The notes under the pieces are model-generated. The model was not told where the DNA came from and searched no databases. It saw only the letters and a program-made list of their open reading frames with translations. 64,000 nt of DNA, from positions 314,667 to 378,666 of the forward strand of contig QANZ01027232.1 of assembly GCA_003254925.1 (NCBI GenBank), in the 5' to 3' direction. The DNA is from Chamaecrista fasciculata. Its lineage: Eukaryota > Streptophyta > Magnoliopsida > Fabales > Fabaceae. This document shows, one piece after another, positions 35,991 to 46,660 of the stretch (position 1 is the stretch's first letter; every line of letters begins with the position of its first letter). Position numbers and translations under genes: made by a program.

Positions 35991-36380
35991 TTTTGACATC
36001 AAGGGTCGGAGTCCGAAACAGAGTGATGAACAGATCCAATATTGAAGAAGGAAAGATGGGTTTTTGAATATATGTGGGGTTCTTAAAGAAAATTTGCAAA
36101 TGAGATAGAATGGAGTTTATTCATGTACGGGTAAAGGAGTTTATTCATTAGTTCAAGAGGATTTGAGAAAATTTGTGGGGTTTGATGAATGTGATGAGTT
36201 AGAGGAGAGAGAATGAGAGAGGAGGAATTGGGATCGTAGTGGAGGAGAGAGAAAGAGAGATTGCTGATGGAGATGAGGAAATGAGGAGTGGATTGACAGA
36301 AAATTAATGGATTATATGAAATTGAATATTTATTTCGGGTACGCGTGCGTGCAAACTTTCTCTCTCATCTACTGCGAAAC

Positions 36381-36503
36381 GGTGCACCATTTTCTTCGCT
36401 GGTGCACCATTTTCTTCACTGGTGCACCGAATGTCAAGCACAAATTATACATTTTAGTCCTTTTGGTGCACCATTTTGTAGGCCAAAATTGAACCGGTGC
36501 ACC
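36381..36503. repeat. Five subterminal GGTGCACC palindromes
   Basis: GGTGCACC, a perfect 8-bp palindrome, occurs at 36381, 36401, 36421, 36465 and 36496. The spacing of the first three is exactly 20 bp, in repeats of 'ggtgcaccattttcttc'. The sister element has GGTSSACC variants at equivalent places. Confidence 0.8.
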
Positions 36504-38056
36504 GATTTTGATAATCATCCCCTCACTTGCACATGAAAATAATCAATATTTCACGCTTTTCAAGGCAAACAGTAACATTTTTGATTTTTTTGGAAGCAAC
36601 AATCACATCCAAACACATTTTGATTATAATAAAATCACACCTTACTTTTTCCAACTTTTTCTTCCATTTATACCCCTATACAATTTATCAATTTCCTTAC
36701 CCTTCTATCTACCAACCACAATCATTACATACCCATTTTAATAATTTTACACCAAATAATCAACAATCATCCAAACACCACTACAAAAATAATCAACTTT
36801 TATTATAATCACACTACGATTATAATCAAAACAAATTTTATAAAAAATGGAAACGAACTGAGCCTAACTTTCATGAAACTAACAATCTAATTTTCCAGAG
36901 TCCTTCCACGAGTTATTTGGAAAAGTATTAAACATTTTTAAGATTATCAAATTGAACCAAACACAAGATTGTAATATTCTTGGGAGTATTGCAAAATAAT
37001 CTCAGAATTGCTTTAACTCACCCAAACAAAAAATTTTATATTTATGTAAATCTTATTGTTTATTAGTTAAGGTGTCATCATGTAAAGTTCTTTTAATGTT
37101 CTGCTTCATATTTTTAAAATCGTTTGAGTTGTTTAAAATGTTGTGAGAATTATAAATTGGTACATTTAATTTTGTATTTTAGGAAAAGTAATTATAAAAA
37201 TATATTTGAACCAAAAAAGATTATAAAAGATATATGGTCTTCCACTGAATCCCAGCTAACACCTAATTACAAAAAAATATATGCTCTTCCTATCTTCCAC
37301 CATCTAAAATGTTCAGAAATCATAAATTGGAAAAATTAATTTATATTTTAAGAAATAATTACGAAAACATATATGCTCTACCATCTTGAAAATTGATGAA
37401 TCCCAACCAACAATTAATCAACGCATTTTGTTAACATGAGACTCACACTGTAACAATTTTTTTTTGTATCTATTATTAAAAAATAATTTTAATTTCTCTA
37501 CAAATGTCTGGTCACAAAGATCATGATATTTATACCTAGACTAGATTTACAATATGGAGTTGGCCGCATTATCTTAAAGTCATAAAACAACGCCAAAATC
37601 ATTTATAAAATCTATACACGTTTTTTTTTCTTCTCTATGGTAACTCAACACATGATTAACACAACAAACTATTCTTAGACATATATTAAATTCAAACAAA
37701 TACATTTAAACATAAAATAAATTTCAACAAAAAATTATAAATTTAAGAAAAAAGTTAAACCCGAAACTTGTTATGGCTAGCAAACCAAGGTGAATACCAA
37801 AACACCAGAAACTATTTTTCATCAAGCACATAGTTTTACAAAACTAAAAACGATTATCAAAACTAGAAACAACTTGCCTAACAACTCCAAAAATAACGCT
37901 TTCAATACCAGAAAACTGTATGTCTAACACCTCTAGAAATCACATTCTTAAAACATGAACAATTAATGTGCTAACGTACACGTCTAGAAACTATGTTCTC
38001 AACCCAAACTTTGATTTCCTACTAACAATATAGTTCTTGATCACATAGCTAGCATC

Positions 38057-38131
38057 ATGGTCAACAAAGATGATGAAGATGAGAGGGAAGATGCCATTGG
38101 AGAAATCTTGGAGCTACTATTCTCAAATTGA
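38057..38131 (+). CDS. 24-codon acidic open frame, module A copy (hypothetical)
   Basis: The frame starts MVNKDDEDE and ends LELLFSN before a TGA. The same frame, at exactly the same length, occurs in all four modules of the palindrome. No known family is recognised. This copy lacks the TATA-bearing segment that lies upstream in modules B and B'. It could be a first exon, a micropeptide or chance. Confidence 0.3.
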   Translation: MVNKDDEDEREDAIGEILELLFSN

Positions 38132-38723
38132 CGTGTCGATTTACCAAAAGTAGGATAAACAATACTCTACTAATCTTAATTATCCATTGGGTTTTCTTTA
38201 TATGTTTATCCTTTTAGATGCAAAACCATGTATTAAGTGAAAAATCAGATAAAAGATTGCAATGAAAAATTTTTAGGTTCTTGTTGTTCTTTGTTTTATT
38301 TAATATTGAAATAAATTGGGACCTAAAAGTGGAAGGTAAACAAAGTATGAAAGTTAGCTTATTGACCAAATGAATAGTAACAAGGAAATTGGATTTTTTT
38401 TTTTTTCCATAAACATATTCTCCTTTATTCAAGTTTTGTGACCCAATCCTCTTGGTTAGTTCTAAACATGAAAATTATTGATCAAATGATGTTGAGCATA
38501 AGGTTATTACATTTATTTTGGCATCAAACTTTATTGCAATCTTAATTAATATTAAATAAAAGAAAGAACAACAAGAACTTAAAAACTTTTTATTGCAAAA
38601 TTTTATCCAATTTTTCACCTGATACAAGGTTTTGCATCTAAAAGGATAAACATATAAAGAAAACCCAATGGATAATTAAGATTAGTAGAGTATTGTTTAT
38701 CTTACCTTTAGTAAATCAACAAG

Positions 38724-38798
38724 TCAATTTGAGAATAGTAGCTCTAAGGTTTCTCCAATGGCATCTTCACTCTCATCTTCATCAATCTTGTTGACCAT
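38724..38798 (-). CDS. 24-codon acidic open frame, module B copy (hypothetical)
   Basis: It starts MVNKIDEDESED and ends LELLFSN, then TGA. CTATTTATA, which is TATAAATAG on the coding strand, sits at 38892-38900, about 90 bp upstream of the start. Beyond the stop, 'aaaggtaagataaac' at 38708-38694 looks like a splice donor. Promoter, short frame and donor together resemble the first exon of a gene (inference). Confidence 0.35.
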   Translation of the reverse strand: MVNKIDEDESEDAIGETLELLFSN

Positions 38799-39802
38799 GA
38801 TGATAGCTATGTGATTGTGAACTATATTGTTAGTAGGAGGAAATCAAAGTTTGAAAAAGTTGTGCGACTCATGGTTAGTGTTAGATAGTCCCTATTTATA
38901 ATTTGTTGCGCACACAGTTGGTTTAGAACATAGTTTCTAGAGTGGTTAGGCACACAGTTTCTAGTTTTAGGAACGTGGTTTTTCTCAGGAGGTTTTAGAC
39001 ATATGGTTTCTGGCGTGAGAGCATTGTTTTTGGAGATGTACGTTAGGCAAGTAGTTTTGGTTTTGATTAAAGTTTCTAATTTTGTAAAACTATGGGCTTC
39101 ACAAAGGGCATTACACGGCACATAGTTTTTGATGTAGAGTACACAGTTTTTTAGGTTGAGAACATAGTTTCTAGACGTGTACGTCAGCACATTAATTGTT
39201 TCATGTTTTAAGAACGTGGTTTCTGGAGGTGTTAGACACGGTTTCTAGTGTGGAGAGCATTATTTTTGGAGGTGTCATGCAAGTTGTTTCTAGTTTTGTA
39301 AAACTATGTGCTTGATGAAAAATAGTTTCTAGTATTCTGGTATTCACCTTGGTTTGATAGCCATAACAAGTTCGGGTTTAAATTTTTTCTTAAATTTATA
39401 ATTTTCTGTTGAACTTCTTTTTATGTTTAAATGTATTCATTTGAATTTTAATATATCTCTTGAGAATAGTTTCTTGTATTAATCATGTGTTGAGCTACCA
39501 TAGAGAAGAAAAAAAAACGTGCATAGGTTTTATATATGATTTTGGCACTGTTTTATGACTTTAAGATAATGCGGCCAACTCCATATTGTAAATCTAGTCT
39601 AGGTATACATATCATGATCTTGTGACCAGACACTTGTAGAGAAATTAAAATTAATTTTTTAATAATAGATACCAAAAAGAAAAAATTTGTTACAGTGTGA
39701 GTCTCATGTTAAAATTCGGCCAAAAAAAAAAGAGCCTCATGTTAACAAAATGCGTTAATTAATTATTGGTCAGGATTTATCATTTTTCAAGATGGTGGAA
39801 GA

Positions 39803-40538
39803 GCCGTTGGGCTACCACCCTTCCAATGGTGGTAGCCCCCCATTTATTTTCCTGCACAACGGTAGTAGCCATGGGTCTAGGCAGTGTTGAAAATCCCTCT
39901 CCCGTGAGGGTCCCTCTCTCTCTTTATGAGAGTGTTTCTTTATTTCTAGGATTGTGGGCGGCGGCCTTCTGGATCAGGACTCCAACGGCGTCGATCTGGT
40001 CTAGCTTTCTCTATGCGACGATTCTAGACTAGGCTTTCCATGACGGCTTCTGACTTCCACGGCAGCTTCCTGGTTTGGCTCTGGTTTTTGGATGCTCGGT
40101 GGTGTTTTTTCTGGGTTAGGTACTCCCACGACATCGTTTCTTGTTCTGCTTCCACGACGGCGTTTTATTAAATTTTTATTGTTGCTTTGAGTCTGATTAT
40201 GTCTTTTTTTAAAGCAGCCACTAGGGTTGACTGCTGTTTTGATTGGAAGTGTTTGTCTTTTTTAAATGACATTATTTATGTTTTCAAGTCTTTAGATGAT
40301 TGTAGCTATAGTTGGATCTCTAGATCCGCTATCTTGGCAACTGATTGTCTTGCCAATTTGTCTGACACGAGGATGTATCTTCTTGAATGGGTTGTAAACC
40401 CTCTCACCTTCGTTAGTTGATATCTTGTCTAGTGATGCTTATTCTAGGGAGGGGTTGGCTATTTTTACTTTGTTTTCATTTGTACTGTGCTTGGCTCTGC
40501 CTTGCTTTTGAATTAATTTTGTTTCAGACCAAGAAAAA
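39803..40538 (+). mobile_element. LINE-like insertion with target duplication and A-rich tail
   Basis: This 736-bp block interrupts module B. It is flanked by AAGATGGTGGAAGA (39789-39802) and AAGATGGTGCAAGA (40539-40552), a 14-bp duplication with one mismatch, and ends in 'ccaagaaaaa'. The 3' part encodes a C-terminal RNase H-like segment in frame (...SLDDCSYSWISRSAILATD then CLANL..., to 40420), resembling plant LINE RNase H. The 5' part is GC-rich leader-like sequence with no reverse transcriptase between, so the copy appears internally deleted. Confidence 0.65.
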
Positions 40539-40588
40539 AAGATGGTGCAAGAACATATATTTTTTCGTAATTATTTGCTTAAAATATA

Positions 40589-41092
40589 GGGTAAATTACA
40601 TAGAAGGTCCTTGTGGTTTGACCCATTTACAGAAAGGGTCCCTATGGTTTTAAAAGTGACAATTGAGGACTTGTGGTTTGCTCCATTGACAAAAAAGGTC
40701 CCAGGAGGTATTTGCCATCCAAAACTAACAGAATTAAGACCATGTGCAACTCACGTGACCCATTTCCACATATCCAATCCCTAATTTCTCCTCCATTGTG
40801 CAGAAATCGAACCCTATCTCCATATCTTCGCGAAGAAAATGGCAAGAATGGGAGTTAGGGTTCGCGAGGATGTGGAGATGGGGTTCAATTTCTACATAAT
40901 GGAAGAGAAATTAGGAATTGGGTATGTGGAAATAGGTCACGTGAGCTGCACATGGTCCTAATTCCGTTAGTTTTTTATGGCAAATACCTCCTGAGACCCT
41001 TTGAGTTAACGAAGAAAACCACAGGTCCTTATTTGCCACTTTTTAAACCACAGAGACCCTTTCTGTAAATGGGCCAAACCACAGGGACCTTC
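40589..41092. mobile_element. Fully palindromic MITE, right tip missing
   Basis: It opens GGGTAAATTACATAGAAGG. The two halves are inverted copies right up to the centre ('tatcttcgcgaagaaaatgg' against 'gggttcgcgaggatgtgg'), so a transcript would fold into one long hairpin. The right end stops at GGGACCTTC and lacks the outer dozen bases seen at the left. Same family as 12518-13017. Confidence 0.7.
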
Positions 41093-41117
41093 AGTGGAAG
41101 ACCATATATTTTCTTAG

Positions 41118-41866
41118 GGTAAATTACAAATTAAGTACCTGTGATTAGGCCGAATCTTACATCACTGCCGTGTGGTTTGAGAAATTTCACTTTAGGCACA
41201 TGAGATATGCGTTGTTTAGCAATTAGGGTACTTGAGTTTTTGTTTCGTTAATTTTAAGGAAAAATGTTGACGTGGCGCAATCTTAGCCATCGATTTCCAA
41301 TGTATTTTAGTCGTCGATTTCTATTGCATCTTGATCGTTGGTTTCCACTCCAAGGTTAAAATCTCATTTTTGGTTCTCAAACTATGGGGTAAGTTTCATT
41401 TTGGTCATAAAAGCTATTTTTTGTTTCATTTTTGTCCTCAAACTTTCACAATTTTTCCGTTTTGATCTCCAAAATGTGATTTTATCAGAATTTTCACCGT
41501 TATTCTTAGTCATAAATTAGAGATAAAAATCAACCACAAATTTATCTCCAATTTGTAACTAAGAATGAAAATTTCTCTTTCTCTCTTTGTCAACTCACTT
41601 ATTATTACATATTTGATTAAGGGTGAACAAAAACATAAAAAATACATAAAATAAAAAAAAGGGTTAAATAGAAAATATGATTTTTTTTTAAAAAAATAAA
41701 GTAGCCCAGTTTGGCTCGGTCAAACCCGATGGCCTGACCTGAGTCTAACCGGGTCGGGTCTCAGGTCCGACCTGATTTAACCCGTGATCACTTCTATACT
41801 TGAGAGTGAAATGATTCATCTTAATTATTTAGGTTAAAAATAACGACGTAAACCATATGAAATAAT
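41118..41866. other. Central spacer of the palindrome: MITE fragments
   Basis: It holds half of one MITE ('ttagggtaaattacaaatt' onward), part of another ('ctcaaactatggggtaagt', as at 14478-14999), and a GGGTCGGGT-containing stretch near 41740-41790 resembling an eroded hAT end. No gene. Confidence 0.5.
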
Positions 41867-42116
41867 AGTTTTAACACAACAAACTATTCTCGAGACATAT
41901 ATTAAAATTCAAACGAATACATTTAAACATAAAAAAATTTCAACAGAAAATTATAAATTTAAGAAAAAAGTTAAACCCGAACTTGTTATGGCTATCAAAC
42001 CAAGGTGACAAGGTGAATACCAAACCACTAGAAACTATTTTTCATCAAGCACATAGTTTTACAAAACTAAACGGTAATCAAAACTAGTAACAACTTGCCT
42101 AACACCTCCAAAAATA

Positions 42117-42460
42117 ATGCTCTCCACACCAGAAACCGTGTGTCTAACACCTCCAGAAACCACGTTCTTAAAACATGAAACAATTAATGTGCTAATGTAT
42201 ACGTCTAGAAACTATGTTCTCAACCCAAGAAACTGTGTACTCCACATAAAAAACTATGTGCCATGTAATGCCCTTTGTGAAGCCTATAGTTTTACAAAAT
42301 TAGAAACCGTAATCAAAACCAAAACTACTTGTCTAACGTACAACTCCAAAAACAATGCTCTCACGCCAGAAACCGTATGTCTAAAACCTCCTGAGAAAAA
42401 CCATGTTCCTAAAACTAGAAACTGTGTCTAACCACTCTAGAAACTATGTTCTAAACCAAC
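42117..42460. repeat. Degenerate repeat of AGAAACnnnGTTCT-like phrases
   Basis: Phrases such as CTAGAAACTATGTTCT, CCAGAAACCACGTTCT and CTAGAAACTGTGTCT recur at irregular intervals of about 30-45 bp, upstream of the TATA box. The same series is seen in the other three modules. The core is itself near-palindromic. Confidence 0.6.
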
Positions 42461-42475
42461 TTGTGCGCAACAAAT

Positions 42476-42484
42476 TATAAATAG
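42476..42484 (+). promoter_or_regulatory. TATA box in module B'
   Basis: TATAAATAG lies 91 bp before the ATG of the 24-codon frame at 42575. It is conserved in module B (38892-38900, minus) and absent with its surrounding segment from modules A and A'. Confidence 0.45.
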
Positions 42485-42574
42485 GGACTATCTAACACTA
42501 ATCATGAGTTGCACAACTTTTTCAAACTTTGATTTCCTACTAACAATATAGTTCACAATCACATAGCTATCATC

Positions 42575-42649
42575 ATGGTCAACAAGGCTGATGAAGATGA
42601 GAGTGAAGATGCCATCGGAGAAACCCTAGAGCTACTATTCTCAAATTGA
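42575..42649 (+). CDS. 24-codon acidic open frame, module B' copy (hypothetical)
   Basis: It starts MVNKADEDESED and ends LELLFSN, then TGA. Compared with module B it differs at residue 5 and at synonymous third or first positions. A donor-like AAAG/GTAAGATA follows at 42668, and a TATA box precedes it at 42476. Function unknown. Confidence 0.35.
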   Translation: MVNKADEDESEDAIGETLELLFSN

Positions 42650-42965
42650 CTTGTTGATTTACTAAAGGTAAGATAAACAATACTCTACTAATCTTAATTA
42701 TTCATTGGGTTTTCTTTATATGTTTATCCTTTTGAATGCAAAACCTTATATAAGGTGAAAAATTGGATAAAAGATTGAATAAAAAGTTTTTAGGTTCTTG
42801 TTATTCTTTGTTTTGTTTAATATTAATTAAGATTGCAATAAAGTCTGATACCAAAATAAATGTAATAACCTTGTGCTCAACATCATTTGATCAATAATTT
42901 TCATGTTTATAACTAACCAAGAGGATTGGGTCACAAAACTTGAATAAAGGAGAATATGTTTTATG

Positions 42966-43742
42966 TAGGGGTGGCAAAAATGGACCCAACCCAACCCAAT
43001 TATCATTTAACCAACCCAAACCCAACCCATTTAAATAATGGGTCAAGATGGGTTGAGTCCAAAATTAACTCATTAAAATTGGGTTGGGTTGGGTCAAACC
43101 CATGATTTACCCAACCCAACCCAAATTTGTGTCAAAACTACATAGTTTTATGAGAGGGGTGAATATGAATTTCATAAATTTTTACAAAAATTACAAAATT
43201 CCCCCAAATAATTTCAAAATTTACAAAAAGTCCCTGAACCATCATATTTTAGAACTAAATGAAAATTAAAAAAAATTGGGGTCAAATTGTAATTTTAAAA
43301 AATAATGGGAAAATATTTTAATTACAAATTAGTCCTAAATTTGAAAAATAAATGCATTTTAGTCCAAAACCGAGCGTTCAGTAGAAGGAGCATGAACTTC
43401 ACAATTTTTTACAAAAATTGCAAAATTCCCCCAAATGTTTTCAAAATTTACAAAAATGTCCCTAGATGATGATATTTGAGGACTAAAATGAAAATTTCAA
43501 AAAATATTTGGTGTCAAAATATAATTTAATCCTAATTTTGAATATTTTAAAAATTATTCTCATTAATTAATTTACAAATTAAATACTTAAAATAATATAA
43601 ATATTTTAAAATGGGTTCATGGATTGGGTTGGGTATACCCTTGATTTCATGAGTCATGACCCATTTAAAAAATATAAAAGGGTCAATGACCCATTTGTGA
43701 CCCAACCATTTACAATTCAACCCAACTATTTTGCCACCCCTA
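42966..43742. mobile_element. hAT MITE, 777 bp, perfect 8-bp duplication
   Basis: It begins TAGGGGTGGCAAAA and ends TTTTGCCACCCCTA, flanked exactly by GTTTTATG (42958-42965 and 43743-43750). The arms are rich in GGGTTGGG/CCCAACCC. A 'caaaattcccccaaat' block recurs inside (43195 and 43420). The matching place in module A (around 38400-38425) has no insertion, so an empty site survives within the same window. Confidence 0.9.
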
Positions 43743-44023
43743 GTTTTATGGGGAAAAAAAAAATTCAATTTCCTTGTCACTATCCATTTGGTCAATAAGC
43801 TATTTCATACTTTGTTTACCTTCCACTTTAAGTCCCAATTTATTTCAATATTAAATAAAACAAAGAACAACAAGAACCTAAAACTTTTTATTGCAATCTT
43901 TTATTTGATTTTTCACATGATACATCGTTTTGCATCTAAAAGGATAAACATATAAAGAAAACCCAATGGATAATTAAGATTAGTAGGAGTATTGTTTATC
44001 TTACATTTGGTAAATCAACACGG

Positions 44024-44098
44024 TCAATTTGAGAATAGTAGCTCTAATATTTCTCCAATGGCATCTTCCCTCTCAGCTTCATCATCTTTGTTGACCAT
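44024..44098 (-). CDS. 24-codon acidic open frame, module A' copy (hypothetical)
   Basis: It starts MVNKDDEAERED and ends LELLFSN, then TGA. It differs from module A by one residue (Asp8 to Ala) and by two or so silent changes. No TATA segment lies upstream. Function unknown. Confidence 0.3.
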   Translation of the reverse strand: MVNKDDEAEREDAIGEILELLFSN

Positions 44099-45227
44099 GA
44101 TGCTAGCTATGTGATCAAGAACTATATTGTTAGTAGGAAATCAAAGTTTGGGTTGAGAACATATTTTCTAGACACAACGTTAGCACATTAATTATTTCAT
44201 GTTTTAAGAACGTGGTTTCTGAAGGTGTTAGACATACAGTTTTCTGGTGTGGAGAGCGTTATTTTTGGAGTTGTTAGGCAAGTTGTTTCTAGTTTTGATT
44301 ACCATTTCTACTTTTGTAAAACTATGTGCTTGATGAAAAATAGTTTCTGGTGTTTTGGTATTCACCTTGGTTTGATAGCATAACAAGTTTCGGGGTTTAA
44401 CTTTTTTCTTAAATTTATAACTTTTTGTTGAAATTTTTTCATGTTTAAATGTATTCATTTGAATTTTAATATATGTCTCAAGAATAGTTTGTTGTGTTAA
44501 TCATGTGTTGAGCCATCATAGAGAAGAAAAAAATCATGTATAGATTTTATAAATGATTTTGGCATTGTTTTATGACTTTAAGATAATGCGGCCAACTCCA
44601 TATTATAAATCTAGTCTAGGTATAGATATCATAATCTTTGTAATCAGACACTTGTAGAGAAATTAAAATTAATTTTTTAATAATAGATACAGAAAAATGA
44701 AAAAAAAAATTTACAATTTCAGTCTCATGTTAACAAAATGCGTTAATTAATTGTTGGTCGGGATTTATCAATTTTCAAGATGGTGGAGCATATATTTTTT
44801 CATAACTATTTCTTAAAATATAAATTAATTTTTCCAATTTATGATTTCTGAACATTTTAGATGGTGGAAGACAGGAAGAGCATATATTTTTTTTGTAATT
44901 AGGTGTTGGCTGAGATTCGGTGGAAGACCATATATTTTTTATAATCTTTTTTGGCCCAAATATATTTTTATAATTACTTTTCCTAAAATACAAACTAAAT
45001 GTACCAATTTAATTCTCACAACATTTTAAACAAATCAAACGATTTTAAAAATATGAAGCAGAATATTAAAAGAACTTTACATGATCACACCCTAACTAAT
45101 AACAATAAGATTTATAAAAATATAAAAAATTTTGTTTGGATGAGTTAAAACAATTCTCAGATTATTTTGCAATATTCCCAAGAACATTACAATCTTGTGT
45201 TTGATTCATCCTTACACTCAATGTACG

Positions 45228-46656
45228 TGATCGAGCCGGTTTATACCATGCTATCTAGAGGTCTTTGGATGTGTTTTATGATGTTTTATAACCTATATTA
45301 GGTGTTTTAGGCCTCTAGATATGATAATTGTTGCATTGAGATCACGATTGTATTTTGGTTCTTTTATCGGTTTTTAGTGTAATTCTCTCGTGTTTTAAGT
45401 GTTTAATTATATCTTGAGGTTTTACATGTTTATCTTAGTGCAATTGTAAGTTTTTAGGAGCCAAGGACCCAAGGATTAAAGTGAAAGAAGGCCGGGATCA
45501 AAGTCGGGAGTGAAATTGTGAAGAAAACTCACTTTTAAAATCTCGCCACTTGTCTCGCCAGACGTGGCGAAAATTCCAGCAGCACCTTAAAAGCTCGCCA
45601 CTTATCTCGCCAGATGTGCATCCGGCGAGCTAAGTGGCGAGTTTTGCGAATCTGCATTGTTATTTCGAACCCATTTCAATCCCTAACTTATATGACCCGG
45701 TTCCTAACCCTAAAGACCCGAAATTTAAGCCCAAAACCGACCCTAATCAGCCACATATACACTCTATTCATTTGGTCCCTAATACACACTCTTTCCCATC
45801 ATCTAACCTAGCCTCCACACTCCCCTTTCATCTCTTTTCACTACCACCACTGTCCATCACCGAAATGGAGGAGGAGGGCTCGTCTCCGGCGTTTCTCCAT
45901 CAATGTCCGGCTAGGAAGCTTGCTTGGAGTACAGATGGTGAAGCTAGAGCACCAGATTCTATCGTCTAAGGAGTTCTTAGTTTATCGTGTTTTCTATTTG
46001 GGATTCTTGTTTAGTTGTTGAACTTAGCCTGAATTCTGATGTAGTTGATGATATTGATTATGTTCTCTGAGCTTGTTCTTGATTGTATCACATTTGACTC
46101 TTTTATCGATACTCTTCGTTGTTAAGCTCTATCGTGTTAGTGTGGATTGTGTGAATCTTGATTGATTATTGTTTAATTGTCAATCGAACTAGCTCTAGGA
46201 ACTATCTTGACTTAATTGAGATGTGGATTAGTTAATTAGGTTGATTAGTCACTTGTTTAAGAGCTAATTAATTTGGTTAATTAATCTTTTCTGTGAGTTT
46301 TCATGGCAACGTCAATTTGGTCCTTGAGTATGAATTCCCTATATCATTTGTGGTGCAATGATAGCTTAGTCATCCGATAACTCCAAGTATTTCTCCATTC
46401 TTTATCCACTTTTATAGTTTTGTCTCGTATTCAGTTTAATCCCTTATTCATAGTTTTGCTTTAGTTCTTGAACAAATACACTTTTACCAGCATTTCTTAG
46501 TTTATTTTTAATTTTTATAGCCAAATCAATATTTTTTGTGCCTTGAATTGCTCGTACTCCACATCCGGGGAGTCCCTAAGAGAATACGACCCGGCAAGTA
46601 TCATTATACTACATATTTAGCCGGTCATTTTGGTGCGCTTACGACAGGCGCGATCA
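45228..46656 (+). mobile_element. Single LTR of a gypsy-type (Tat/Athila-like) retrotransposon
   Basis: The block begins TGATCG and ends CGATCA, a perfect 6-bp inverted terminus, and is followed after 4 bases by a primer-binding site. Length 1429 bp. Inside, repeated CTCGCCACTT/AAGTGGCGAG words near 45541-45640 can pair with one another. The 111-residue frame at 45634-45969 has no recognisable domain. No second LTR and no gag or pol follow. The tRNA-Asp site and large LTR fit Tat/Athila-type elements (family knowledge), but clade assignment without pol is tentative. Confidence 0.75.
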
Positions 46657-46660
46657 AAAG

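Larger units (their letters stand above)
35355..36864. mobile_element. PIF/Harbinger-like element carrying a receptor-like gene fragment
   Basis: It begins GGCCCAGTTCGTTTCC and ends GGAAACGAACTGAGCC, inverted ends flanked by TAA on both sides (35352-35354 and 36865-36867). GATTATAATC repeats lie inside both ends. The terminal few hundred bases match those of 7943-9373, but the centres differ completely. As in the sister, the central cargo (about 35690-36200) is bordered by a CT-rich run (35640-35690) and a GA-rich run (36190-36265). No transposase frame is present, so it depends on an enzyme encoded elsewhere. Confidence 0.8.
36945..45207. repeat. Large imperfect palindrome of four alternating modules
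   Basis: The left arm (36945 to about 41117) is the reverse complement of the right arm (about 41867-45207) once three insertions are removed. Each arm is itself an inverted pair, giving module A (+, 37226-38440), B (-, 38450-41117), B' (+, 41867-42957) and A' (-, 43743-45207). Matching landmarks are 'gcggccaactccatatt' near 37562, 39570 and 44590; 'ggataaacatataaagaaaa' and its inverse in all four modules; and 'cacaagattgtaat' at both outer edges. Modules B and B' carry a TATA-containing segment that A and A' both lack. The spacer is 41118-41866. Confidence 0.85.

Noticed and set aside
42117-42431. 104-codon frame with repeated PET/NYVL-like peptides
   Set aside because: It is the translation of the AGAAACnnnGTTCT-type repeat region. 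It is not conserved in frame in the other modules as the 24-codon frame is.
45634-45969. 111-codon plus-strand frame
   Set aside because: It lies wholly inside an LTR, has no recognisable domain and is proline- and serine-rich by composition.
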